Notes: generated by a model not told the origin, from the sequence alone. A stretch of DNA of 16,649 nt from AV80 sp035536995 (GCA_035536995.1 DATLNB010000062.1:1-16649), one strand, 5' to 3'; shown: positions 1 to 7,777, counted from the first letter of the stretch. Translations and numbers: made by a program.

Positions 1-803
1 GTCAGCCGCAGGCTTTCGAAGTTCTGCAGGAAAAACGGTTCCAACGGCGATCCATCGGCCTTACGCGGATAGTTCAGGAACTGGTCCTTCGCGATACCGC
101 CGTCTCGCGGATCTTCAATCACCGGGCAGAACGCGTAACGCAGCGGATCGCTTTCCGGCCGTAGCGTCTTCGTGATGTAACCCTTCGAGTAAAGGTTATC
201 GATGTCGCTCACGGTGCGAATGATGGCGGTCCCGTCGAGGTCCCGGCCATTCTTCGCCGCGAGATCGTTCATCATCTTCTGGCCATCGCGGGTGTTCAGC
301 GCCTTGTCCGTGTAACTGATCCAAACGTGGATCCAGATACCGAGCCGGTTGTTGCTGAAGTAACCGTTGCGCATATCAAGGATGACCGACTGCCGGGCCG
401 CCCCGAGACCGACCGGGTTGGTGCCCCGCTTCGGGAACACGTATTCCGGGCTGCTGTCGGCAATCTGCCGTTCGCGCTGCCCGACGGAAGTCGCAGTGAA
501 GGTATTGACGCTGGCGCCGCCCATCACGCTGAAGTACCAGATATTGCCGCTATGGTCGTAAGCCGGCGAAGTGCTGAGCGCCCGGACATTGCGCTGATAC
601 CAGAAGATCGGCGTGTCTTCCGCTGCCGCCGGTCCGGGCTGGCGCCGGCCGGAAATAGCTGCCGGGTTAACGCCATTCTGCTGATAGTAGGCATCCGTGA
701 AATCGTAAAGACGATCTTCGACGTCCGCCTCGGTGATGGTAGGAATCGCGAGGAGCGCAAGCGCGCCTAACGACATTTTCTTGAGAAGAAGTTTTGGTTG
801 CAT
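1..803 (-). CDS. Secreted hypothetical protein, 3' end beyond the window
   Basis: On the minus strand an ATG at 803-801 opens a frame that runs without a stop to the window edge (267 codons plus two bases), so the C-terminus is missing. The N-terminus (MQPKLLLKKMSLGALALLAI, then PTITEADVEDRLYDF) is a classic signal peptide: a lysine-rich start, a hydrophobic core and a likely cleavage near residue 26 (TEA|DV). The export suggests a periplasmic or extracellular protein. The mature part is rich in aromatic residues and polar turns (for example FWYQRN, NIWYFSVMGG, IWIHVWISYTD) and shows no catalytic motif I recognise. No Shine-Dalgarno sequence is visible. Hairpins and a palindromic repeat lie upstream of the start. 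I do not recognise the family. Coding is supported by the long open frame with a signal peptide; the overlapping plus-strand frames have no protein-like character. Confidence 0.8.
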   Translation of the reverse strand, partial: MQPKLLLKKMSLGALALLAIPTITEADVEDRLYDFTDAYYQQNGVNPAAISGRRQPGPAAAEDTPIFWYQRNVRALSTSPAYDHSGNIWYFSVMGGASVNTFTATSVGQRERQIADSSPEYVFPKRGTNPVGLGAARQSVILDMRNGYFSNNRLGIWIHVWISYTDKALNTRDGQKMMNDLAAKNGRDLDGTAIIRTVSDIDNLYSKGYITKTLRPESDPLRYAFCPVIEDPRDGGIAKDQFLNYPRKADGSPLEPFFLQNFESLRL

Positions 804-871
804 GGCGGGGAGAAATACATGCCCCCAACAACCCTGGCTATCCACGAAATGTAACCCAACTGTTACCTGAC

Positions 872-890
872 GAGCGCGCGTCACGCGCTC
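872..890. repeat. Small GC hairpin upstream of the secreted protein gene
   Basis: Seven-base arms GAGCGCG and CGCGCTC flank a five-base loop. There is no T-run, so it is not an obvious terminator. It lies about 70 bases upstream of the minus-strand start at 803. A weak inverted repeat GTAAC/GTTAC lies at about 851-866. Function unknown. Confidence 0.4.
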
Positions 891-913
891 TTCGAAGAAC
901 GGATGCTAGACGA

Positions 914-941
914 CCAAGGAGCGGCGATTTCCAAATCGCCG
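914..941 (+). repeat. Palindromic intergenic repeat, copy 1 (plus orientation)
   Basis: CCAAGGAG is followed by the perfect 20-bp palindrome CGGCGATTTCCAAATCGCCG (922-941; 9-base arms, 2-base centre). The same unit recurs at least six more times in this window, always between genes or in decayed DNA. The CCAAGGAG flank gives it a direction. It resembles REP-type elements in size and placement; the family is not one I can name. Confidence 0.85.
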
Positions 942-994
942 AATTCTGCTCCTCCTGTAGCGGCGGTCTGCGACGCCGACTGCCGACTGCCGAG

Positions 995-1445
995 GCTTCC
1001 CCGATGTAGAGCTCGGCATTGGCTGTTTGTTGTGTCACCGCAAGGGTGAGTGGAAGACCAGGATGCCGGAGCCGGCTCCAATCCAGCTGTAGCTGCCCGG
1101 CTTAATATTGGCATGTTGTCTGATAGTTTTTTTGCCACGGCAATAACACCTTCCCAGTATCGCCTGCGAATATCGTAGCGTTCCGCCGATGTTTGCGGCC
1201 TTCGTTACCCTTCTCCCGAAGCTGGATTTGCTAGTCGTTCGCCTCGGGAAGTGGGATAATTTGCTGCACATCAATGAGGGTGCGAGCACCGTCTTTGTAA
1301 GGCTTCGTTCGCACACACTTGATATCGATGCCGTGATCGAGGAGCCAAAGCACAGACGTCGTTAGTTCCTTGCCGAAATCGGCGGAGACCAAATGATCCG
1401 TGCGTCTGCGGCAAAATCCTCTTGGTCCGCTCCTTGGTTCGCCAT
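995..1445 (-). pseudogene. Decayed gene resembling DUF4268 / PD-(D/E)XK-like proteins
   Basis: Reading the minus strand and changing frame gives a consistent protein in pieces: ANQGADQEDFAADARII (from 1445), then VSADFGKELTTSVLWL continuing through DHGIDIKCVRTKPY and LIDVQQIIPLPEAND to a TAG at 1233-1231, then QIQLREKG in the same frame, then RYDIRRRYWEGVIAVAKKLS (from 1180), NIKPGSYSWIGAGSGI (from 1109) and GLPLTLAVTQQTANAELYIG (from 1060). From memory this order matches uncharacterised proteins with an SADFxKELTTxVxWL... DVQQVIPLPEAxDYQ... block and a C-terminal W-G-AG / ELYI block assigned to DUF4268. The TAG falls where the family has Tyr (PEAxDYQ), a nonsense change, and at least four frameshifts are needed. 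The 5' part is missing. Convincing as a relic; the exact family name is less certain. Confidence 0.72.
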
Positions 1446-1477
1446 TGCGGACGCTGAATGAGAACAGGCAAAAAGAA

Positions 1478-1505
1478 CGGCGATTTGGAAATCGCCGCTC
1501 CCTGG
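1478..1505 (-). repeat. Palindromic intergenic repeat, copy 2 (minus orientation)
   Basis: The perfect palindrome CGGCGATTTGGAAATCGCCG (1478-1497) is followed by CTCCCTGG, the reverse complement of the directional flank with one change. It ends one base before the stop codon of the M13 peptidase (TAA at 1509-1507), so its hairpin would form in the 3' end of that transcript. It could protect or end the mRNA, but there is no U-tract. With copy 1 it brackets the decayed gene in inverted orientation. Confidence 0.85.
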
Positions 1506-1506
1506 C

Positions 1507-3579
1507 TTACCAGATCTTTACCCGCGCATCATCCGCGCGATACATCTTGTCGCCCGGCTTGACGCCGAACGCTTCGTAGAAGGGCACCATGTTGCTGACG
1601 GGGCCGGTGACGCGGAGGAAGCTGGGGGCGTGCACGTCGGTCTTTACGCGGACCGCAAGATTCTCGGGGCGGATCTGGTTCATCCAGCCCAAGGCCCAGC
1701 CGATGAAGTAACGTTGCGCGGGCGTGAAACCGCCGATGGGTTTGCCGCTCTTGTATTGATCGGTTTTCTTGAACGCATCCCAGGCGATGGTGATGCCGCC
1801 CAGGTCGGCGATGTTTTCACCCTGCGTGGCGCTGCCGTTCACGTGGGTGGTGCCTACCGCGATGTAGTCGTTGAACTGTTTCACTATCCCAGCGGCGCGT
1901 TTATTGAACTCATCGGCGTCTTCTTTCGTCCACCATTCCTTGAGATTGCCGCGCTCGTCGAACTGCCGGCCTTGGTCGTCGAAGCCATGGGTAAGCTCGT
2001 GCCCGATGGTAGTGCCAGCGGCGTAACCGTAAACGATCGCGTCGTCCACCTGGGAATCGTCGATGCCGGGCAAAGTGAAGATGGCAGCGGGCAGGACCAT
2101 CTCGTTGTTCGAGGGATTGTAGTAGGCGTTATAGGTCTGCGGGGTCATCTCCCACTCGGTCCGGTCGACCGGTTTGTGGAGCTTGGCGATGTCGTATTCC
2201 GTCTTCCAGATGTTGCCCCGGACACAATTCATCAGGTGCGAGGTGCGATCGACCTGATAGGTCGAGTAATCGCGCCAGCGCTCCGGGTAACCGACTTTCT
2301 TCACAACTGTGCCGAGCTTGCCGAGGGCGCGTTCCCGTGTCGGCGGGCTCATCCAATCGAGAGCACGGATGTGTTCGCCCATGGCGGTAAAGACTTCATC
2401 GGTCAGCTTTGAGTAACGCTCTTTCGCCTGAGGCGTGAAGTAACGCTCCACGTAAAGCTGCCCGAGCGCGTCACCGAGGTGCGACTCTTCCGCGTCGAGG
2501 ACGCGCTTGAAGCGTGGCCGCTGTTTCGGCGTCCCGTTCAAAATGGTCCCGAAGAAGCGGAAGCTCTCCGCTTCGAATTTGCCGCCTGCATCGTCGGCAA
2601 AGGAATGGGCGAGCATCCAGCGAAGGTAGGTCTTCCAATTATCGAGCGATTGGCCGCCGAGCGACGCTTCCACTTGTTTGAAGAACTCGGGTTGGCCGAC
2701 GATGACGCTGTCGATGCCCGTGACATGCGATGCTTCGAGGAATTCGCGCCACTTAATAGTCGGCGTGATCGCTGTGATCTCGTCGAGGGACATGGCGTTG
2801 TAGTTCTTCTGCGGGTCGCGCAGGTCTTCGAGTTTGCGAGAGGCGCCAGCCAGCTCGGTCTCAAGGTTCATGACGTTGGCGGCGTTGGCCGCAGCCTGCT
2901 TAGCGTCATCGCCAAGAAGACCGAACATTCGTGCAACGTGCTTTACGTATTCCGCGCGCAGCTCAGTCGCGCGTTTGTCCGTGTCGAAGTAGTAGTCGCG
3001 GTCCGGCAACCCGAGGCCGCCCTGGTAAAGATGGAGCGCGTATTTGTCGCTGTTCTTTTCGTCCTGCGCGATGTAGGGCGAGAACATCGGGTTCGCCCCG
3101 ATGTATTGGAGGTGAGCAATCGTCTCGAGCAGGCCGCGCTGGTCCTTGATCGCGGCGATCCGTTCGAACTCCGGGGCGAGTGGAGTGAATCCCTGTTTGG
3201 CGATCGCCGCTTCGTCCATCCCCGCCGTCCAGAAGTCGCCGATCTTCTGCTGGTTGGACCCGGGTGGCGCAGCCTTATCGGCCGCGGCAGCGCGGTTCAA
3301 GGTCAGAACGCGATCGTAGGTTTCCTCCTGGATCACGTGCGAGACTCCCCACGATTTCTCGGACGGCGGGATCGGATGCGCCTTCAACCATTTGCCGACG
3401 GCAAAGCGGAAGAAGTCGTCCCGCGGCGAGACTGAACGATCGACGAACTGGTCGAGATAGTTCTCGGCCGTGGCTTTGTTCTTTGTTTCCTTCGCGGGCG
3501 GAGCCGAGGCCGGAGGTTTGCCGTTACAGGGAATGGCACCGAGCGCGACCGCTATGACCGCGAAAAGAATATTTTGCAT
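1507..3579 (-). CDS. M13 family (neprilysin-type) secreted zinc endopeptidase
   Basis: 690 residues, normal for M13 peptidases, which cleave small peptides with one catalytic zinc. The zinc site HELTH lies at residues 527-531 (H527, H531 ligands, E528 catalytic), inside TTIGHELTHGFDDQGRQFD. The third ligand is E588 in ENIADLGG (E588, D592). Other hallmarks are NAYYNPSNNEMVLPAAI before the zinc site and the C-terminal VTGPVSNMVPFYEAFGVKPG ending KIW. The start chosen is ATG 3579 (MQNILFAVIAVALGAIPCNG), because AGGA sits eight bases upstream and a signal peptide begins at once. The cysteine in AIPCNG could even be a lipobox-like site, though PCN is a poor match. ATG 3594 is in frame; the frame is open to 3816 but lacks a signal peptide there. 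Transcribed away from the KAP gene, with a palindromic repeat directly after its stop. No operon partner is visible. Confidence 0.95.
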   Translation of the reverse strand: MQNILFAVIAVALGAIPCNGKPPASAPPAKETKNKATAENYLDQFVDRSVSPRDDFFRFAVGKWLKAHPIPPSEKSWGVSHVIQEETYDRVLTLNRAAAADKAAPPGSNQQKIGDFWTAGMDEAAIAKQGFTPLAPEFERIAAIKDQRGLLETIAHLQYIGANPMFSPYIAQDEKNSDKYALHLYQGGLGLPDRDYYFDTDKRATELRAEYVKHVARMFGLLGDDAKQAAANAANVMNLETELAGASRKLEDLRDPQKNYNAMSLDEITAITPTIKWREFLEASHVTGIDSVIVGQPEFFKQVEASLGGQSLDNWKTYLRWMLAHSFADDAGGKFEAESFRFFGTILNGTPKQRPRFKRVLDAEESHLGDALGQLYVERYFTPQAKERYSKLTDEVFTAMGEHIRALDWMSPPTRERALGKLGTVVKKVGYPERWRDYSTYQVDRTSHLMNCVRGNIWKTEYDIAKLHKPVDRTEWEMTPQTYNAYYNPSNNEMVLPAAIFTLPGIDDSQVDDAIVYGYAAGTTIGHELTHGFDDQGRQFDERGNLKEWWTKEDADEFNKRAAGIVKQFNDYIAVGTTHVNGSATQGENIADLGGITIAWDAFKKTDQYKSGKPIGGFTPAQRYFIGWALGWMNQIRPENLAVRVKTDVHAPSFLRVTGPVSNMVPFYEAFGVKPGDKMYRADDARVKIW

Positions 3580-3729
3580 AAGTGGGTTCCTCATTGCGGC
3601 ACCGAAGAGCCGGGATGTCACCACGGTATGCCGGTGCAGCTTCGACGCGAGTCTGATTCTTGCGCCGATAATTGATTTCTTCCAATTTGGCCTAACGCTG
3701 TAAGCGTGACGACACGGCGAGCGATAATC
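3580..3729. promoter_or_regulatory. Divergent intergenic region between M13 peptidase and KAP gene
   Basis: About 150 bases separate the two diverging starts, so promoters for both genes should lie here. The right part (about 3665-3700) is AT-rich (ATAATTGATTTCTTCC) and is the likeliest promoter site. I see no hexamer pair with correct spacing that I would defend, and no clear operator palindrome. Confidence 0.35.
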
Positions 3730-4950
3730 ATGCGTTGGTTCTGGATCTTCGCATACGCGGTCCTTGGCCTTTGGTTCGGCCTGTTTGTCGGTCTTCTTTT
3801 CTACCGAGCTTGGCAACTAATTCTTCGCTTGTGGCCTGAGTCGTTAGCAGAGCTTCAAGACCCCTTCTTGGAAGGAACGTTAGTCTGCTTTCTCGTCGTC
3901 GTGCTCATGGTTTCCGGCGGGCGACCGCGACACGGACGGTATTTCTGGCGATACCCACCACTCCTCTCCGCTCTTCTGCTGATAGCGACTGCCCTGACGG
4001 TCACCCTGCTATTTTCGTCGACTGCTGCAGAGTGGGTGGGTGATGCAATCCGCTGGTCCGCATATGTTGGCACAGCTCTCGCATGGTTGAGCATCGGGGT
4101 CGTCATCCCGCTGTGCTATCGACGACACCGCCGGCGAAAGGAGCAAACAAGCGATGATGTTGCTCCAAAAGAGCTGCAGCAACTCACCTTCGCCGAGCTT
4201 CGAACATGGTTGGGTGATGAGCGACCGATCGAATCTCCAAGTCAAGACTTCTTCGGCGCGGAAGACCGCGCGCGTCGGATCGCGAACGCGCTACAAACGC
4301 GTCGCTGCGCCGCCGCTCCGCACTTGATGCAAACGGTGGTGTTGGAGGGGCCACTGGGAGCCGGAAAAAGCAGCGTCATTCGCCTGCTCTCTAACATTTT
4401 GGAGGCTGAAGCGAAGCAACGATACTTGCTGATTACTGTGAGCGCTTGGGGATTCTCCTCGTCCGCGGCTCGGCAACATATCCTCAGTCAAATCGTACAG
4501 GTCCTTTCAAAGGACGTGGATTGCCTATCCGTGCAAGATTTGCCCCGCGATTACGTAGAAGCTTTCACCAAAGCGAATTCGTGGTTTGCTTTGTTCAAAC
4601 CGGCACTTGGAGAGCTCCCCCCAGCAGTTCGGCTAAAACGATTATTGCCAATATTATCCGCAATCGATGTTCACTTGGTTGTTGTGATTGAAGATAGCGA
4701 TCGGAATGACGTTGATTTCAACCCGCAACACCTTCAGTCGATGCTTAATGATTTCCGCGAGGTCGAGCGACTATCATTTATTCTAACAGTCGGCAGCACA
4801 AGTCGGGTGGACTTCCCGAAGGTCGCTGAGCAGATCGAGAGCATTCCCGGGCTCTCGCGGGGGGACGCACTGTCCCTTGTCGACCAAGTGAGAGATTATT
4901 GCCGCGACAAATGGCCAGCGATTGACCCTCTTGAAAATGAGCCGGAATAG
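3730..4950 (+). CDS. KAP-type membrane P-loop NTPase, N-terminal part (probable frameshift)
   Basis: 406 residues. Four hydrophobic helices come first (about residues 5-33, 47-63, 77-97 and 109-130), then a basic stretch RRHRRRK, then a cytoplasmic P-loop NTPase. Walker A is GPLGAGKSS at 207-215. The Walker B strand is VHLVVVIEDSDRND at 314-327, close to the hhhhDDLDR of KAP ATPases. The family was named after Kidins220/ARMS and the phage-exclusion protein PifA. The frame ends at CRDKWPAIDPLENEPE, in the middle of what should be the NTPase helical domain. The missing continuation is in the next frame, overlapping here, so this is probably the front half of one roughly 880-residue protein. An in-frame GTG at 3706 is an alternative start; neither has a Shine-Dalgarno sequence. 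The pair looks AT-richer than neighbouring genes, suggesting acquisition. A two-subunit, translationally overlapping arrangement is possible but less likely. Confidence 0.75.
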   Translation: MRWFWIFAYAVLGLWFGLFVGLLFYRAWQLILRLWPESLAELQDPFLEGTLVCFLVVVLMVSGGRPRHGRYFWRYPPLLSALLLIATALTVTLLFSSTAAEWVGDAIRWSAYVGTALAWLSIGVVIPLCYRRHRRRKEQTSDDVAPKELQQLTFAELRTWLGDERPIESPSQDFFGAEDRARRIANALQTRRCAAAPHLMQTVVLEGPLGAGKSSVIRLLSNILEAEAKQRYLLITVSAWGFSSSAARQHILSQIVQVLSKDVDCLSVQDLPRDYVEAFTKANSWFALFKPALGELPPAVRLKRLLPILSAIDVHLVVVIEDSDRNDVDFNPQHLQSMLNDFREVERLSFILTVGSTSRVDFPKVAEQIESIPGLSRGDALSLVDQVRDYCRDKWPAIDPLENEPE

Positions 4951-6382
4951 ACCAAAAAAGCTCTCGGCGCTGATCGAGACAGTTGAACTGGCGGGTGACT
5001 TTTTCGGTCGTCGACAAGCGGCTTGGTCCGTCGCCGTCGGCGATTTGCTCGATACGCCGAGGGCGCTGAAGTTTTCGCTTAATGCCGTCATCAGAGCGTG
5101 GGAGCGAATTCACGGCGAAGTCGACATAGATGAGCTAATCATCTTAACCGCACTTCGTTACCGCGCGGGTCCAGTGTATTCATTCCTGATTCGCCGAGCT
5201 CTCGATCTTCGCTTGCTCGGCCGCCTGTCGTCACTCGACAGAGATGATGACAAGAAGGAGAGACAGCAGCAATTGGACGAACTTCGAACCGAATGGAAAG
5301 AAGCGTTAGCAAAAGTTGATGCGAACCGATTGGCCGTCGAGGCACTGATGGGCGACCTGTTCCCAAGTTCTCATGCGATTACCGGGCGACAAAACTGGCT
5401 GCACTCTAATCGTCTTCAGTCCGTCGCATCCTCTCGCGGCAGCGTATATTTGGACAGAATTGCTGCGGGCGCCCTGTCAAAGCACGCGGTAAGGGACCAG
5501 ACAGTCCTGCGATATCTGGATGCGATGGCGCGGGGCAAAATTCCGGAAAGTTTTGCTGAAACCTTTGTGACTTCTCGCACATTTGCCGAAATCACTGTGT
5601 TTTTCGACGACGCGCTCCGTCAGCGTCGAGGAGAACTTGAAGTTTCGACATCTTCTCGTCTTTCAGCTGCTTCAACAATGCTCGAGATTCAATCTAACCA
5701 GCATCCAAATCGAATGTTCTGGGAGGGCGCGACGCACCACTTGATAAAACATTGGGTAGAAAAAGGAACCGGCGATCCTGCTTATATTACGTGGGCAACT
5801 GAGGAAATTCTGAAGCGCATTCCGAATAATTTATTCAAGGCAACCGAGCTATATCTCGACCTGTTTCGCGATATGCACATTTCGACAGAAGCTCAATCGA
5901 GCGTGCGAGACGAAATTTTGGCAAAAGCTAGGAGCGTTTTTCTTGAACTCCCGCCTGGCGACTTCGCAGCGTTATTTCCCGCCCATTTCCCCTACACACT
6001 CTCGTACCTTGTGCGTCTGGACACGAAGGGACCATCCGACGCTTTGCGCACTCGACCTCAGGACTGGGCATGGCTAAAGGGCCAGATCCTAAGCGGCCTT
6101 CGCGAGCGACCGGATATTCTGATCCCTCAGGTCCTACCTATCTTCGGCACGTATGGGCCTCAGCCAGGCCCGTATGAAACATACAAGTTTATCGACCATT
6201 CGGTCGCGGAGTTCTTCGGCGAAGATCGCGCTCGATTTTATGAACTGATCGCGCAGCCGTTCACGCCGCACCCGAACCTCGATGCAAATTTCAAACGCCT
6301 ACTCCCCCTTGCCGCGGGAGAAGCCCAACTAATATCGGCTGTCCTCGCTGCTGGAGGGACCCCCACCGAATCGACCAATTGA
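4937..6382 (+). CDS. KAP-type NTPase, C-terminal part in +1 frame
   Basis: 481 residues from ATG 4937 (a TTG at 4922 is also in frame); no ribosome binding site precedes either. The first 100 residues contain LLDTPRALKFSLNAVIRAWE, then RIHGEVDIDELIILTALRY and FLIRRALDLRL. From memory this matches the helical part that follows the nucleotide-binding core in KAP NTPases (TPRxLKxxLR...W..LHGEVDxDDLL). The remainder is a long, mostly helical region with no motif I can name, perhaps a sensing or effector part. The upstream frame overlaps by 14 bases. Removing one G from CCGG at 4942-4945 would read IDPLENEP-NRPKKLSAL without a break. I therefore regard this as the back half of the upstream gene, either broken by mutation or split by a sequence error. 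Confidence 0.72.
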   Translation: MSRNRPKKLSALIETVELAGDFFGRRQAAWSVAVGDLLDTPRALKFSLNAVIRAWERIHGEVDIDELIILTALRYRAGPVYSFLIRRALDLRLLGRLSSLDRDDDKKERQQQLDELRTEWKEALAKVDANRLAVEALMGDLFPSSHAITGRQNWLHSNRLQSVASSRGSVYLDRIAAGALSKHAVRDQTVLRYLDAMARGKIPESFAETFVTSRTFAEITVFFDDALRQRRGELEVSTSSRLSAASTMLEIQSNQHPNRMFWEGATHHLIKHWVEKGTGDPAYITWATEEILKRIPNNLFKATELYLDLFRDMHISTEAQSSVRDEILAKARSVFLELPPGDFAALFPAHFPYTLSYLVRLDTKGPSDALRTRPQDWAWLKGQILSGLRERPDILIPQVLPIFGTYGPQPGPYETYKFIDHSVAEFFGEDRARFYELIAQPFTPHPNLDANFKRLLPLAAGEAQLISAVLAAGGTPTESTN

Positions 6383-6387
6383 CTAGA

Positions 6388-6411
6388 GGTCAGGCCTAAG
6401 AGGCCTTGACC
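6388..6411 (+). terminator. Hairpin just after the KAP reading frame
   Basis: GGTCAGGCCT, a three-base loop AAG, then AGGCC-T-TGACC forms a ten-pair stem with one bulged T, six bases after the stop at 6382. There is no T-run, so intrinsic termination is uncertain; the position fits a 3'-end stabiliser or Rho-assisted terminator. Confidence 0.45.
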
Positions 6412-6752
6412 GAAGCACCATCGAGGGCACCCCAGAATCACGGCATTCAGTCGTGTTCCAAATGTGCGCGTATCTGCCGCTCATCGGCCTCCTCACCCCA
6501 CGCCCGCTGCTGATCGGCGGCTTCGCCAAGGACCGCGGGGCCGAAGCGGGATTGTGGGGGACTTTAGCGATGCGCGAAAGCGGCGCGAGAGATGATTTGC
6601 GCATCCTCTGTAGCCGGGATCGGTGATCCCAGCTTCGGCTGCGCTGCACTGGCACGCGCGAAAAGGTGGGCGCAGCATCGCTGCGCGCTCCGGGTCACCT
6701 CAAGGCGGAAGTTCTCGAACGCCGGGATCACCGATCCCGGCTACAAACGCGC
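6412..6752. other. Non-coding stretch between KAP gene and AraC gene
   Basis: No convincing gene. Short open frames on both strands have atypical, arginine-, serine- and proline-rich translations. The right side holds the 21-bp inverted repeat described separately. The left side (6412-6600) shows nothing I can name. Confidence 0.5.
6610..6744. repeat. Perfect 21-bp inverted repeat, arms 93 bases apart
   Basis: The left arm at 6610-6630 (GTAGCCGGGATCGGTGATCC plus C) is the exact reverse complement of 6724-6744. Each arm is itself partly palindromic (GGGATCGGTGATCCC, and GGGATCACCGATCCC), so it can form its own hairpin. The right arm ends nine bases beyond the AraC gene's stop, so a minus-strand transcript would carry the arms after the coding region. 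This is a second repeat family, distinct from the CGGCGATTT palindromes. Confidence 0.85.
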
Positions 6753-7679
6753 TCAACCGCGCGTAACCGGCAGCTGGATGTGGAGTTCAAAATAATCGGT
6801 CCCGTGAGCAAACGGTCGGCCGACGAACGCTTCGAAGCCCGGTTGATCCGTCGGAACGAAACCGCTCGACGGGAGCCATGTGCCGAAAAGCCAATCGAGA
6901 GCGCGCAGCTCGAGGTCGACGCCGCCACGGATTTCGATCTCCGCGACCTCCGTGGCTGGGAACTCGAAGCGGCCGATCCCGTTTCCCGGAGTCACGGCAG
7001 GGACGACAAGTGCAATATCGTAACGGCAATTTTGATGCGCCGTGATCTCGGGATTGTCCCACATGTAACCGAGCCATTGGCCCCCAGCGAGACCGCGAGG
7101 CTCGGCCCATGCGGTCAATTGCTGGACGGCCTCGACGACCGCTCCTTCGCGGTAGCAATCGCGAACCCGGACGTAGGCCACACAACGCGGCGGGAGCCGG
7201 CGGAGCCGGACCTGGAACCCGTCCGGATTCGCCCCCGGTTTGAGCCGGTCGAGCCGATGACGATTCTTCGGGTCCGTGGTCGCAGTCTGCCATTCCTCGC
7301 GCCGGTTCCTGCGGAAGGACGCGATGCTAAACCGGCTCGGCGCCACGCCGAATCGTTGTTTGAAACAGCGCGAGAAATCCGACGAAGAATCGAATCCGCA
7401 GGCGAACGCGATATCGGTCAGCGACGGTTGCCGGTTGGTCGCCCATCCTTTCTGCGACATAAGCGCAAGCGCGCGCTCGAGTCTCAGGCGTTTGACGAAT
7501 TCGTTCAGCGGTTCGCCAATCAACGAGCGGAAAATCCGATGAAAATGAAACGGTGAGAAGCAGGCGGCGCGGGCGATGGCTTCGAGCTTTAGCGGCTGGT
7601 CGAGGTTCCGCAGGATATGGTCGATCGCGCGGTTCACCCGATCGACGTAATCGAGAGATCGCGCGCGGGTATCGGTCAT
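6753..7679 (-). CDS. AraC-family regulator with C-terminal GyrI-like ligand-binding domain
   Basis: 308 residues. The DNA-binding domain is N-terminal: residues about 8-118 hold two helix-turn-helix units, LKLEAIARAACFSPFHFHRI and LTDIAFACGFDSSSDFSRCF followed by KQRFGVAPSRF. A GyrI/SOUL-like domain follows from about residue 155 (VRLRRLPPRCVAYVRVRDCY, then GYMWDNPEITAHQNCRYDIA and DYFELHIQLPV at the end). This Rob/SoxS-plus-GyrI architecture is typical of regulators that sense small hydrophobic or cationic compounds; the ligand here is unknown. The start ATG 7679 has no evident Shine-Dalgarno sequence. The gene stands alone, so its target cannot be read from context. A long plus-strand open frame (6666-7556) over the same DNA is an antisense shadow. 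Confidence 0.93.
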   Translation of the reverse strand: MTDTRARSLDYVDRVNRAIDHILRNLDQPLKLEAIARAACFSPFHFHRIFRSLIGEPLNEFVKRLRLERALALMSQKGWATNRQPSLTDIAFACGFDSSSDFSRCFKQRFGVAPSRFSIASFRRNRREEWQTATTDPKNRHRLDRLKPGANPDGFQVRLRRLPPRCVAYVRVRDCYREGAVVEAVQQLTAWAEPRGLAGGQWLGYMWDNPEITAHQNCRYDIALVVPAVTPGNGIGRFEFPATEVAEIEIRGGVDLELRALDWLFGTWLPSSGFVPTDQPGFEAFVGRPFAHGTDYFELHIQLPVTRG

Positions 7680-7777
7680 GAAGTCGGGGAATCCGGAGTC
7701 TCGGAAAGAACAAAGCGCGGACGGGCTTGTTCGATTATGAGCACTATCACGAGCAGGAGCATGAGCCGAAGTAGAAC

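Noticed and set aside
1035..1316. Minus-strand 93-codon frame as an intact small gene
   Set aside because: Only its NIKPGSYSWIGAGSGI part fits the DUF4268-like relic; the rest is out of frame with the family, so it is a piece of the pseudogene.
2479..3435. Plus-strand open frame of 318 codons inside the M13 peptidase gene
   Set aside because: Antisense shadow of a well-conserved peptidase; no start signal or domain.
4922..4950. Programmed ribosomal frameshift in the KAP gene
   Set aside because: The A-run (ACCAAAAAAGC) lies after the upstream stop and so cannot serve, and there is no RF2-like CTT TGA or obvious slippery site before the TAG.
6666..7556. Long plus-strand open frame (296 codons) opposite the AraC-type gene
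   Set aside because: The translation is low-complexity in character and the minus strand encodes a textbook AraC/GyrI protein; high GC makes long antisense frames common.
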